A DNA stretch of 36,711 bases from an uncultured Caulobacterales bacterium (GTDB lineage: Bacteria; Pseudomonadota; Alphaproteobacteria; Caulobacterales; Caulobacteraceae): the NCBI GenBank assembly GCA_903900155.1, contig CAIUMD010000039.1:1-36711 (forward strand). The letters run 5' to 3'. Position numbers and translations under genes: made by a program. The notes under the pieces are model-generated. The model did not search any database. It was not told the DNA's origin and saw nothing but the letters and a program-made list of their open reading frames with translations. Shown in pieces: positions 16,127 through 24,246 of the stretch. The first letter of the stretch is position 1. Each line of letters opens with the position of its first letter.

Positions 16127-16930
16127 CTACGCTTCGGGAGAACCTGGGGGACTATCCGATGTGACGAAGATCGTTTGGGCTCCTCGCGCCCAAGCCGCTG
16201 ATGCAATGGCGATCGCGAGCCTGCGTCCATAGAGGTTCGCGTCGGCGGGCTTCGCGGGTTGATCAAAGCGGCGGAGGCGGGCCGCCCTTCGACGAGGGGC
16301 GGGCAGGATCGCCTCGAGGCGCTGGATCAGGGGTTCGGGCTGGACATGCGTACGTGTCAGCACGTGGTCCACGAATTGACCAAGCTTTACTTCAGCGATC
16401 TCGACGGGTTTGGAGCAGACGTATTTTCGCGTCCGGTCATAGACGACACGATGGACGCCGTCGTGCGCGCCTTGCGCCACAAGCGCCTGGGCGATCTCCG
16501 CAGGGCGGATCAGAAGGGAATGGTCCAGAACCTCGCCCGCCAGGAAATGCATGTCAAAAACGGCCCAGTCGGAGAATCTCGGGGCGACATAATAGACTTC
16601 GGCCCCACGCTGCTCGGCGCGCCTCAATTGCCGATACTGTGCTTCGTGGGTGTTGATCTGGAAGCGCCAGAACGGCTTGTCCAGGTCCGGCGCGGGGCTG
16701 CCGGGAGGACTGGACCGGAAGCGTTTCATCTGCTGGCCGAGCTTGAACTGCGCCATGATCACGACGCCCGGCTTGTTGAAGGCGACATCGAAGCCAAGTT
16801 CGTTCTCGTGAACCAGGCTGGGCAGGAAGGGCGTGACCGTCAAACCTACGCCTGAGAGGTGCTCTTCGATCTCTCGTGTGACGCCATATCCGTACGAGAA
16901 CTCCGATAGTCGTTCGTGGAGATCGATCAT
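16127..16930 (-). CDS. Unknown protein with a PD-(D/E)XK-like pattern, third gene of operon
   Basis: Soluble protein of 267 residues. The segment around 10-65 reads FSYGYGVTRE, then ENELGFDVAF (43-51, Asp48), a hydrophobic strand and QFK (61-63). That order, acidic residue, then Asp, then strand with Q-x-K, resembles the core of PD-(D/E)XK nucleases, but this is only a pattern. Further marks are PFWRFQIN (86-93), GAEVYYVAPRF (109-119) and HRVVYDR (160-166). The start lies 7 bases past the stop of the preceding gene. The last residues (about 255-267) are encoded by DNA that also looks like the leader of a lost gene, so the native C-terminus may have been replaced. I do not recognise a named family. 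Confidence 0.7.
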   Translation of the reverse strand: MIDLHERLSEFSYGYGVTREIEEHLSGVGLTVTPFLPSLVHENELGFDVAFNKPGVVIMAQFKLGQQMKRFRSSPPGSPAPDLDKPFWRFQINTHEAQYRQLRRAEQRGAEVYYVAPRFSDWAVFDMHFLAGEVLDHSLLIRPAEIAQALVAQGAHDGVHRVVYDRTRKYVCSKPVEIAEVKLGQFVDHVLTRTHVQPEPLIQRLEAILPAPRRRAARLRRFDQPAKPADANLYGRRLAIAIASAAWARGAQTIFVTSDSPPGSPEA

Positions 16931-16936
16931 TGGGCT

Positions 16937-18166
16937 CTAGCGTCGGAAGCCGACCGTGAGCGCAACGCGCTCCTGTTTCTTCAGCGACGTCAGATCTCGG
17001 CCATTGGTGTAGTCGATAGACACCTTGAAATGATCCGGAGCGCCCGGCGCATAGCCGATGGACGCGGTCATCAGGTCGGCGTCGCCGCCATGGCCGGAGT
17101 AATCACCCCGTGTCTTGTAACCGCCCGAAAGGATGAGGAAGCCAGCGTCCTCGCCCAACGAGCGCCCATAGACTAGGTCCAGGTCCAGGCCGATGCGGGA
17201 ATAGCTTGGAAGCTTGGCTAGGTCGGCCTTATTCCCCGCATCGCGAATGTCAGCATAGTCCGCCACGAGGGTGATATCGCAGCTGGCATATTGCTTGCCC
17301 GGTATGGAGATTGCTTCGCACTCAGGAAAAAGACGAGGCGTCCATCCAAGATCGATCCGCCAGACGCTGGAATCGAGACGGTGATCGCTTTCCCAGGCGG
17401 GCTTCAGCCGAATGCGGCTGCGGTAGAAATAGCGGGTGAGCGCGAAGCCGACGGCCATGTCGTCGACATCTTCCTCGGAATGGCGTTGGGCGCTCAGGAA
17501 CGGTTGGAAATAAAGCGGGGCCTTCGCGGACATCAGCGGGATCGCATAGCCGACGAAGAGGTCCATGTCGTAGGTCGACTTGTCGGTAAGCCGATCGCTT
17601 GAATAGCCGAAACTCGCGAACTCACGTTTGACCATGACCTTGCCCGCATCGTCCTCGCTCTTGGCGACCACCAGCTTGGGCTGATCCACCAGGGGGGCGG
17701 TTGCCGTCGGCGCGGCCGGTGTGGCCCTCGATCTTGACGTAGCGATGCAGCGAAGGGTCAGCCAATCTGCGCGCCCATCGAGAAACGCCTTGGGGCGAGC
17801 TTCGGCGGGCGGCGCCGTTGCGCCGATCTCCACGCGAAAGCCGGCCGGTGCAAGGATCTCGTCATCACTGAGCGGCCGCGCGGTCTCGAAGAGATTCTCG
17901 AGCTTTTTTTCTGTCCCCTCGCAAGCCTTTCCCAGGCAGTCGAGATTGGCGCGCTCGGCGAGCGCCCCAAGGCTCTTGGTTTGCAAGGCGGCCGCAAGCT
18001 TGCTCGACACGAAAAGTTCGTTCTTGGCGAGCATCTTGTCGAGGAGGACGTCACTGGGCACGGCGTTGTTGATGCAATCCGCCGGGGTGACGCCGGCAAA
18101 GGGTGTCGCCGCCAGCGCCGTTCCCGGGAGCCCGATCGTCAGGCAAAGCGCGAGCGTCGTCCTCAT
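16937..18166 (-). CDS. Exported beta-rich protein of unknown function, second gene of operon
   Basis: Protein of 409 residues with a signal peptide (about 1-19, ending ALA). The first half of the mature part is helical, with cysteines at about 31, 76 and 81, then a region holding RCIATSRS and an Ala/Pro/Thr linker. From about 180 to the end there are many alternating amphipathic strands rich in aromatic residues (YDMDLFVGYAIPL, YFQPFLSAQR, RIGLDLDLVYGRSL, FLILSGGYKTRGD), which suggests an outer-membrane beta-barrel. The C-terminus ends VGFRR and not in a terminal aromatic, so assembly by the usual barrel signal is uncertain. The ATG overlaps the previous gene in an ATGA junction, with GGGAG just upstream. 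Confidence 0.75.
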   Translation of the reverse strand: MRTTLALCLTIGLPGTALAATPFAGVTPADCINNAVPSDVLLDKMLAKNELFVSSKLAAALQTKSLGALAERANLDCLGKACEGTEKKLENLFETARPLSDDEILAPAGFRVEIGATAPPAEARPKAFLDGRADWLTLRCIATSRSRATPAAPTATAPLVDQPKLVVAKSEDDAGKVMVKREFASFGYSSDRLTDKSTYDMDLFVGYAIPLMSAKAPLYFQPFLSAQRHSEEDVDDMAVGFALTRYFYRSRIRLKPAWESDHRLDSSVWRIDLGWTPRLFPECEAISIPGKQYASCDITLVADYADIRDAGNKADLAKLPSYSRIGLDLDLVYGRSLGEDAGFLILSGGYKTRGDYSGHGGDADLMTASIGYAPGAPDHFKVSIDYTNGRDLTSLKKQERVALTVGFRR

Positions 18167-18480
18167 GGCTCGGCTCCCAGCTGACGGATCACGTCCGCTG
18201 AGATCCAGCGCCGTTGAAACACGGGCGTCTCATCCAGGAAGGTTAAGCGTGGCGCGTCGACGGGATCGTGCAAGGCCTCGTACCCTGCCTTGGCGCGAAG
18301 ATTAGCGTAGATGGCGTTCGTGAAGTCGCCCACGCTGATGTCGTCGAAGTTGTATCCGGCGCCGTCGTCAAGCCCCAGCTTGGCGTCATCAGGCCAGGGA
18401 GACGCCAATGACCGTTCCCTTCGCAGCACCTTCTGCTGCGAATGATAGACGTCGCTGGTGATCTTCGGCTTTGAAACCAT
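18163..18480 (-). CDS. Small unknown protein, first gene of operon
   Basis: Predicted 105-residue cytoplasmic protein with no signal peptide or membrane segment. The ATG at 18480 follows a run of six G residues 8 bases upstream. The sequence is charged and polar, with SPWPDDAKLGLDDGAGYNFDD in the first half and FQRRWISADVIRQLG near the end. I do not recognise it. It overlaps the start of the exported protein by 4 bases, so the three genes 18480 to 16127 are read together. An A+T-richer stretch upstream (about 18500-18555) with TTGCAC is a possible promoter. Confidence 0.65.
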   Translation of the reverse strand: MVSKPKITSDVYHSQQKVLRRERSLASPWPDDAKLGLDDGAGYNFDDISVGDFTNAIYANLRAKAGYEALHDPVDAPRLTFLDETPVFQRRWISADVIRQLGAEP

Positions 18481-18607
18481 TCGCTTGCCCCCCGGAAAGC
18501 CGATACAGGCTAACGTAAGGGTGCAAGTTTTGGCAATATGCCTTTATAGGTTGCATGTCTGGCGCTGGCTAAGGCGACGCCAGTTCGCAAGAGACTTCAG
18601 GGCCGCC

Positions 18608-18805
18608 TCAGGCCGAGATGTTGACCAGCGTGCCGGTCAGCTCGCCCGTGGTCTGGGCCAGGGCCGCGCCGGCCGAGGCGGTCGCCTTGGCGTTGGTCTG
18701 GGCCACGGCCAGCTGGGTCAGGTCGACGATCGGCGTCGGCGCGGGGGCCTCGCCCGTGGACTGGGGCGACGCATAGCGGGCGGCGTTGGACGCGGAGACG
18801 TGCAC
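18608..18805 (-). CDS. Small conserved-looking protein, flagellar rod-like C-terminal pattern
   Basis: Protein of 65 residues with a GTG start at 18805 behind GAGGA at 7-base spacing. The N-terminus MHVSASNAARYASP and the segment IVDLTQLAVAQTNAKATASAG followed by LTGTLVNI recall the terminal helices of flagellar rod and hook proteins (a VDL...A...NAK...L pattern). No full domain is present. It may be a small motility-associated protein or a remnant; the resemblance is by eye. It stands alone between the unknown operon and the M13 peptidase terminator. Confidence 0.5.
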   Translation of the reverse strand: MHVSASNAARYASPQSTGEAPAPTPIVDLTQLAVAQTNAKATASAGAALAQTTGELTGTLVNISA

Positions 18806-18941
18806 AGGGCGTTCCTCGAAAAGGATTGGCCCGCAATCTGAGTCCTAGGCCTTAAGCGAACCTGACCAAACGTGGTTAAGGGGCGGGCCGGGCTGTTGAA
18901 GCGTTGGCTACGGAGAGCCTTCGGTCTGGCTCGCCGAGCAG

Positions 18942-18973
18942 CAAAAAGGGCCGCCGGATGTCCGGCGGCCCTC
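18942..18973 (-). terminator. Rho-independent terminator of the M13 peptidase gene
   Basis: On the minus strand, AGGGCCGCCGGA-ca-TCCGGCGGCCCT, an almost perfect GC-rich stem, is followed directly by TTTTT. It lies about 28 bases after the stop of the M13 peptidase gene. Confidence 0.9.
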
Positions 18974-19000
18974 CCTGTCTTCGCGATCTGGTGGCGACCG

Positions 19001-21112
19001 CTACCAGATCTTCACGCGGTCGGCGGGCGCCACGTACAGCTTGTCGGTCGGCTTGACGTCGAAGGCCGAGTACCAGCCGTCCTGGTTCCGGATCGTGCCG
19101 TTGACGCGGTAGTACGACGGCGAGTGCGGATCGCTGGCGATCTGCTGCTTCAGCGCGTCGTCGCGCGACTTCTGGCGCCACACCTGGGCCCAGCCCAGAT
19201 AGACGCGCTGGTCGCCGGTGAAGCCGTCCAGGACCGGCGAGGGCTTGCCCTGCAGCGAGACGTGATAGGCGTCCAGCGCGAAGGCCAGGCCCGACAGGTC
19301 GCCGATGTTCTCGCCCATGGTCAGGTCGCCGTTGACCCGCACGCCCGGGAAGGGCTCGAACGCCGAGTACTGGGCGCCCAGCTTGGCCTTCTGGGCGTCG
19401 AACTTGGCGGCGTCCTCCGCCGTCCACCAGTCGCGCAGCACGCCGTCGCCGTCGGACTTGCGGCCCTGGTCGTCGAAGCCGTGGCCGATCTCGTGGCCGA
19501 TCACGCCGCCGATGCCGCCGTAGTTGACGGCCGGATCCGCGTCCGGATGGAAGAACGGCGCCTGCAGGATGGCGGCCGGGAACACGATCTCGTTGTTGAC
19601 CGAGTTGTAGTAGGCGTTGACCGTCTGCGGGGTCATGCCCCACTCGGACTTGTCGACCGGCTGGTTCAGGCGCTCGACGTCGTGGCGGTAGTCCCAGGCG
19701 CCGGTGCGCATCAGGTTGCCGTAGGCGTCGCCCTCCTTGATCTCCAGCTTGGAGTAGTCACGCCACTTGTCGGGATAGCCGATCTTGACGGTGAACTTGG
19801 CCAGCTTGTCCTGCGCCTTGGCCTTGGTCTCCGGGCCCATCCAGGTCGACGCGTCGATGCGGGTCTTCAGGGTGGTGCGGATGTCGCCGACCAGCGAGAC
19901 CATCTTGGCCTTGGAGTCCGGCGGGAAGTAGGCGGCGACATATTCCTTGCCGACGGCTTCGCCCAGCATGGTGTTGACCTGGGCGACGCCGCGCTTCCAG
20001 CGCGGGCGCTGCTCGGGCTGGCCCGACAGGGTCTTGTTGCGGAACTCGAACGCCGCGTCGACGAAGCGCTTGGACAGCAGCGGCGCGGCGCCGTCGATGA
20101 CCTTGAACGCCTGCCAGGCCTTCAGGGTCTCGACCGGGGTGTCGGCATAGATCTTGGCGTATTTGGGGAAGCTGGTGTTGGTCGTGACGATGAAACGGTC
20201 GACCTTGGGCAGTTCCGTGCCGACCAGGTACCTGTTCCAGTCATAACCCGGCGTCAGGGCCTGCAGTTGCGCCAGGGTCGCCGGGTTGTAGGTCTTGTCG
20301 CGGTCGCGGCGCTCGACGCGGGTCCACGAGGCTTCGGCCAGCTTGGTCTCGAACTCGACGATGGCCTTGGCGTTCTCGGGCGGCTTTTCCCAGCCGCCCA
20401 GGGTCAGCATCTTCTCGACATAGGCCAGGTAGGCCGTCTTCTTGTCGGCGAACTTGGAGCTCAGATAGTAGTCGCGGTCGGGCAGGCTGAGGCCGCCCGT
20501 GCCGGCATAGACCGCATAGGCCTGCGGGTTCTTGGCGTCGGTCTGGACGCCCAGGCCGATCAGGGCCGCGTAGGGCGAGACCGAGCTCTTGCCCATCAGG
20601 GCGGTGAACTCGTCCTTGGTCTTGACCTTCTTGACGCCGTCCAGCCACGGCTTGATCGGCGCGGCGTCCAGCTTCTCGATGGCGGCTTCGTTCATGAAGG
20701 CGCGATAGGCGGCGCCGATCTTGGCCTTCTCGCCGGTCGCGGCCTTGTCGGCGGCGGCGCCTTCGATGATCGCCTTGGTGCGGGCTTCCGACAGCTCGGC
20801 CAGCTTGTCGAAATTGCCGTAGCGGGTGCGGTCGGACGGGATGGTCGTCTTCGCATCCCAGGCGCCGTTGGCGAATTTGTAGAAGTCGTCGCCCGGCTTG
20901 GCGGACGTGTCCATGCCCGCGACGTCGAAACCCCAGGTCCCGTAGCGCGGCGACTCCAGCGAGGCGGCGTCGCCGGCGGCCACGCCTTGCGGCAACAGCG
21001 ATTGCACCGTGCACGCATCGTCGATGCAGGCGTGCTGGTCTTGGGCCTGGGCCCCGAAGGCCGAGATCGACAGGGCGGCGGCGGCGGCGGCGCCGAACCA
21101 AACTCTTTTCAT
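19001..21112 (-). CDS. M13-family zinc metallopeptidase (neprilysin/PepO-like)
   Basis: Exported endopeptidase of 703 residues acting on short peptides, probably in the periplasm. The signal peptide is about 1-23 (MKRVWFGAAAAAALSISAFG, ending AQA). The M13 N-terminal domain spans about 50-430. The catalytic part has the NAYYNSVNNEIVFPA segment, the zinc motif HEIGH at 540-544 with the catalytic Glu541, and the ENIGD motif with third ligand Glu601 and Asp605. The C-terminus ends in VKIW, as usual for the family. Alternative starts at 21124 and 21148 lengthen the N-terminus slightly; none has a clear ribosome binding site. It is followed by a strong terminator. All catalytic residues are present. 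Confidence 0.94.
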   Translation of the reverse strand: MKRVWFGAAAAAALSISAFGAQAQDQHACIDDACTVQSLLPQGVAAGDAASLESPRYGTWGFDVAGMDTSAKPGDDFYKFANGAWDAKTTIPSDRTRYGNFDKLAELSEARTKAIIEGAAADKAATGEKAKIGAAYRAFMNEAAIEKLDAAPIKPWLDGVKKVKTKDEFTALMGKSSVSPYAALIGLGVQTDAKNPQAYAVYAGTGGLSLPDRDYYLSSKFADKKTAYLAYVEKMLTLGGWEKPPENAKAIVEFETKLAEASWTRVERRDRDKTYNPATLAQLQALTPGYDWNRYLVGTELPKVDRFIVTTNTSFPKYAKIYADTPVETLKAWQAFKVIDGAAPLLSKRFVDAAFEFRNKTLSGQPEQRPRWKRGVAQVNTMLGEAVGKEYVAAYFPPDSKAKMVSLVGDIRTTLKTRIDASTWMGPETKAKAQDKLAKFTVKIGYPDKWRDYSKLEIKEGDAYGNLMRTGAWDYRHDVERLNQPVDKSEWGMTPQTVNAYYNSVNNEIVFPAAILQAPFFHPDADPAVNYGGIGGVIGHEIGHGFDDQGRKSDGDGVLRDWWTAEDAAKFDAQKAKLGAQYSAFEPFPGVRVNGDLTMGENIGDLSGLAFALDAYHVSLQGKPSPVLDGFTGDQRVYLGWAQVWRQKSRDDALKQQIASDPHSPSYYRVNGTIRNQDGWYSAFDVKPTDKLYVAPADRVKIW

Positions 21113-21211
21113 GGAAAGTCGCATCCGTTGGTGTGAGCTAGCCGGCAATCTGCACGTCGGCGGAATTTTTGCTCCCTTAAAAAAAGTTCATGTAACCCAT
21201 TTTTTGAAGGA

Positions 21212-21703
21212 TCAGTGAAGGCGCCCGCCCGCCGGCGCGGCCGGCTCGCTGGGCGCAGCCAGCTGAACGGCCAGGTCGACCCGCATCTTGCGGCCGCTGT
21301 CGAAGATCAGCGTTACCGGAACTTTTTGCCCTTGGGCCTGGGCGGCTTTCAGGCCGATCAGCATCAGGTGATAGCCGCCGGGGGCGAAGGCGATCTGGCC
21401 GCCGGCCGGGATGACCACGCCGTTGTCCAGGCGGCGCATGCTCATCACGCCGTTGGCCATGGACGACTGGTGGATCTCGGCCTTGGCGGCGGCGGGGGTG
21501 TCGACGCTCCTGAGGGTCACCGGGGTCTTGCCAGCGTTGACGACGGTGAAGAAGCCGGCCCCGTTCATGCCGGCCTGGGCCGGGCGGCTCCAGGGCTGGC
21601 GGATGGTCAGGGCGCCCAGCGTGTAGTCGCCGGCCAGAGTCTGCGTGGGAAGCGCGGCGCTCGAGGCGGCGAGGATGGCGGTCAGGGCGATCAGGGCTTT
21701 CAT
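21212..21703 (-). CDS. Periplasmic copper chaperone of the PCu(A)C family
   Basis: Binds Cu(I) in the periplasm, typically to deliver it to cytochrome oxidase or to receive it during uptake. The 163-residue protein has a signal peptide (about 1-24). The copper site residues are visible: His78 and Met82, then Met87 and Met89 in NGVMSM, and His112-x-Met114 in GGYHLMLIGL, matching the family's histidine/methionine pattern. The ATG at 21703 has a near-perfect AAGGAGG 5 bases upstream. The gene starts 11 bases after the stop of the TonB-dependent receptor, so it is in an operon with it. Confidence 0.92.
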   Translation of the reverse strand: MKALIALTAILAASSAALPTQTLAGDYTLGALTIRQPWSRPAQAGMNGAGFFTVVNAGKTPVTLRSVDTPAAAKAEIHQSSMANGVMSMRRLDNGVVIPAGGQIAFAPGGYHLMLIGLKAAQAQGQKVPVTLIFDSGRKMRVDLAVQLAAPSEPAAPAGGRLH

Positions 21704-21714
21704 CTTGTCCTCCT

Positions 21715-23775
21715 TCAGAAGCTGACGGTCACGCCGCCGAACACCGACCGGCCGTCGCCGGGCCACAGGGTGGCGGTCGCGGCGGTCCAGGCCACGGCGG
21801 CCTGGGTGTTGGAGACATAGGCCTTGTCGGCCAGATTCCGCGCATCGACGAACACCGACACGGCCGGCGTGACCTTCCAGCCGGCGTTCAGGTTGACGAT
21901 GGCATAGCCCGGGGCCCTGGTCGTGTTCTTGTAGTCGATCCACGGGGCGCTGGCCGACCATTCCAGCGACGGGGCCACGAACCAGCCGCGCGGGTCGTCG
22001 TAGCGGACCTCCGAGCGATAGAAGTTCTTCGGGACAATCGGCAGGCGGTTGTCGCGAAACTGCGCATCGCCCCGGAAGCGAAAGTCCGAATAGGTCCAGG
22101 TCTGGCGGATGCGCCAGCGCGGGGCCGGGGCCCAGTCCAGCGCCGCCTCGACGCCCTGGTGCAGAGTCTTGTCGGCGTTGAAGGTCGACGCCGGGATCGA
22201 CGAGGTCACCGCATATTGCAGCATCTCGTCGCGCAGTTCGGCGCGGTACAGGGTCAGGTCGTAGGTGAACGGTCCGCGGCGCCCGCGCGCCCCGACCTCG
22301 CCGGTCCAGGCCTTCTGGGCCTTCACGGGCGCGAAGCCGGTATTGGTCGGGCTCATCGAGCCGAGGTTCGGCGGCTCGACCGAGCGGGTCAGGTTGGCGA
22401 ACAGCTGGTTCCCGGTCTCGTCCTGCCACAGCAGGCCCACGCGCGGCGAGATCCAGTCATAGGTCTTGCCGGCCTTGAGGTTGAAGGTCGCCGCCTGGCC
22501 GGGGATGGCGAAGCTGGTATAGTCTCGCTCGGCCTGGCCCCAGGTCGCGCCGGCGACCACGGCCACGCGGTCGGTGACGAACAGGCGGCCCTCGCCGAAC
22601 ACGTCCACGGCCTTGGCGTTCTGCAGCGTCCGCGAGGTCGGCGCGCCGCGGGCGCCGCGGTTGTTGATATAGAAGTTGCTGTCCATGTCGCCGGTGCGGA
22701 ACCAGGCGCCGAAGAAGGCGTCGGCCCGCTTGCCCGCGACCTGGCCGTCCCAGTCGAACCGGCCGAAGGCGCCGTAGTTGCGGCTCTGCTGGTCGATGAC
22801 CTGGAAGATCGGGTGGTCCAGGTCCTTCCACACCGCATAGACCGCGCCCTCGAACACCAGCTGGTCCGACAGCCGCCAGGTGGAGCGCAGCGAGCCGCGC
22901 AGGCCGCGTTGGTTGCGGCTCTGGTCGCCCGACAGATTGCCGGCCGCCGATTGGCGCGGATTGGCCTGGAACTGGGCCAGGGTCAGGGCGCCGGGGATCT
23001 CCTGGTTGATGTTCGAGCCGTTGACGATGACGCGGATCTCGCGGTCCTCGCCGAAGCTGCGGCCGATATTGAGCGAGCCGAACTGGATGTTCTGCTGGCT
23101 CTGCGAGCGCCAGCCCTGGGCGGTCTGGTTGGTGACGGCGGCGTAGACGTCCCAGTCACCCGACTGGCGCGCAACGGCGACCCGCTCTCGCAGCAGGCCG
23201 AACGAGCCGCCGTCGATGCGGACCTGGTTCGCAAAGCCCGCGTCCTTGCCCGTCGGCGTCACCATGTTCACCGCCCCGCCCAGCAGCGCGCCGCCGAAGC
23301 GCAGGGCGTTGCCGCCGCGATAGACCTCGGCGTAGCGGGTGTTCAGCGGGTCGGCGATCTGGCTGTCGCCATATCCATCAGCCTCGTTCAAAGGCACGCC
23401 GTCCTGGGCCAGCAAGAGGCCCCGGTTGTGGTTGGCGTTGCCGATGCCTGAACCCCGGATCGAGATGCGGATGTCGCCGCCCCACTTGCGCTGGGCGTAC
23501 ACGCCCGGGGCGTCGCGCAGCATGTCGTCCAGGGCCAGGGCCTGGCGGCTGGCATAGCTCTCCTGCGAGATCACCGACACCGCGCCGGGCGTTTCCGACA
23601 GCCGCCGGCGGGCGTCGGCGACGACGGGCGGATCCTCGGGGTTGGGACGGGCGGTGACGATGACCGAGGAGACGGAGGTGTCGGTCTCGGCGCGCGCGGA
23701 GGACGTGATGCCGGCGCCAAACACGAAGGCAGGCGCGGCGGCGCCCAGCAGGGCGCGGCGGAAGATATGCGACAT
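21715..23775 (-). CDS. TonB-dependent receptor, probably for copper
   Basis: Outer-membrane receptor of 686 residues with a signal peptide (about 1-29). A likely TonB box is SSVIVTARP (36-44). The plug has GAVSVISQE, LDDMLRDAPGVYAQ, ISIRGSG and LRFGGALLGGAVNMVTPTG. The beta-barrel ends VTVSF with a terminal Phe. The receptor class alone does not fix the ligand. Copper is inferred from its operon, with a PCu(A)C chaperone 11 bases downstream and a cysteine-bearing DUF2946-like gene upstream, an arrangement seen near copper TonB receptors of the OprC/NosA kind. Only a weak AGGA lies ahead of the ATG at 23775. Confidence 0.88.
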   Translation of the reverse strand: MSHIFRRALLGAAAPAFVFGAGITSSARAETDTSVSSVIVTARPNPEDPPVVADARRRLSETPGAVSVISQESYASRQALALDDMLRDAPGVYAQRKWGGDIRISIRGSGIGNANHNRGLLLAQDGVPLNEADGYGDSQIADPLNTRYAEVYRGGNALRFGGALLGGAVNMVTPTGKDAGFANQVRIDGGSFGLLRERVAVARQSGDWDVYAAVTNQTAQGWRSQSQQNIQFGSLNIGRSFGEDREIRVIVNGSNINQEIPGALTLAQFQANPRQSAAGNLSGDQSRNQRGLRGSLRSTWRLSDQLVFEGAVYAVWKDLDHPIFQVIDQQSRNYGAFGRFDWDGQVAGKRADAFFGAWFRTGDMDSNFYINNRGARGAPTSRTLQNAKAVDVFGEGRLFVTDRVAVVAGATWGQAERDYTSFAIPGQAATFNLKAGKTYDWISPRVGLLWQDETGNQLFANLTRSVEPPNLGSMSPTNTGFAPVKAQKAWTGEVGARGRRGPFTYDLTLYRAELRDEMLQYAVTSSIPASTFNADKTLHQGVEAALDWAPAPRWRIRQTWTYSDFRFRGDAQFRDNRLPIVPKNFYRSEVRYDDPRGWFVAPSLEWSASAPWIDYKNTTRAPGYAIVNLNAGWKVTPAVSVFVDARNLADKAYVSNTQAAVAWTAATATLWPGDGRSVFGGVTVSF

Positions 23776-23841
23776 GGAAAGACAAGATCCTGAAAACGTG
23801 ACGAGGCGCGCGGCGTCACGGACGCGGCGCGGCGAAGAAGG

Positions 23842-24246
23842 TCAGGCGTTCAGGTTGGCGGGCGGGCCCTGGCTGGGCGGACGCGGGGGCGCGCGGGCAT
23901 GGCCGCGCACGCCCAGCACGCGCTCGACAGCCGTCTCGAGATATTCGGCGTAGCGGACGGGCGCGACAGTGGGGATCGGCGCATCCGCCGTCGCGGCCAG
24001 GGTCGGCCCCACGCAGTTGGTGCACTTCAGGCCCATGAAGCTCTTGGCGGGCGCGGTGCGGACCTGGCCGTCCTCGTCGACGATCACGACCTTCGAGCCG
24101 TCCGCCGTACAGATCACCATCGCCGACCCGCTCTCGCGCAGGTCATGGGCCATGGCCGCGGCGGGGGTCAGCACCTGGACAAGCACCGCCAGCACCGCCG
24201 CGAAGGCGGCGAGCCAGGCTCGGAGATGGCCGGTGCGGGCGGTCAT
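23842..24246 (-). CDS. DUF2946-like protein with a CxxC motif
   Basis: Protein of 134 residues with one N-terminal hydrophobic stretch (about 8-32), either a signal peptide ending AMAH or an anchor. Conserved marks are VICTADG (Cys46) and LKCTNC (Cys75, Cys78), typical of DUF2946, a family often found beside copper-related TonB receptors. The cysteines could bind a metal, which is inferred. The C-terminus is proline-rich and disordered. It is the first gene of the minus-strand set DUF2946, TonB receptor, PCu(A)C chaperone, with a 66-base gap to the receptor. No good ribosome binding site is seen before the ATG at 24246. Confidence 0.75.
   Translation of the reverse strand: MTARTGHLRAWLAAFAAVLAVLVQVLTPAAAMAHDLRESGSAMVICTADGSKVVIVDEDGQVRTAPAKSFMGLKCTNCVGPTLAATADAPIPTVAPVRYAEYLETAVERVLGVRGHARAPPRPPSQGPPANLNA

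Larger units (their letters stand above)
15715..16161 (+). promoter_or_regulatory. Orphan regulatory and leader region without a downstream gene
   Basis: This stretch separates hisG from the stop of the minus-strand gene at 16127, so neither neighbour needs a promoter here. Yet it holds A+T-rich promoter-like DNA, several TTTGAC half-sites, two TTTGAC palindromes (15717-15734, 16019-16038), a LacI-family-like palindrome (16054-16067), and a leader ending in GGGGGA-7-8 bases-ATG at 16159, where the frame stops at once with TGA. It looks like the 5' region of a gene that has been lost or displaced by the block at 16127-18480. A small RNA is an alternative. Confidence 0.45.

Noticed and set aside
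15718..16164. A possible 148-residue gene ending at the ATG-TGA at 16159
   Set aside because: It starts with TTG without a ribosome binding site, crosses three operator-like palindromes and has no protein-like pattern; a regulatory reading fits better.
18872..21136. A plus-strand open frame of about 754 codons
   Set aside because: It mirrors the M13 peptidase on the opposite strand, which has all catalytic motifs. The shadow has only low-complexity valine/glycine/arginine runs.
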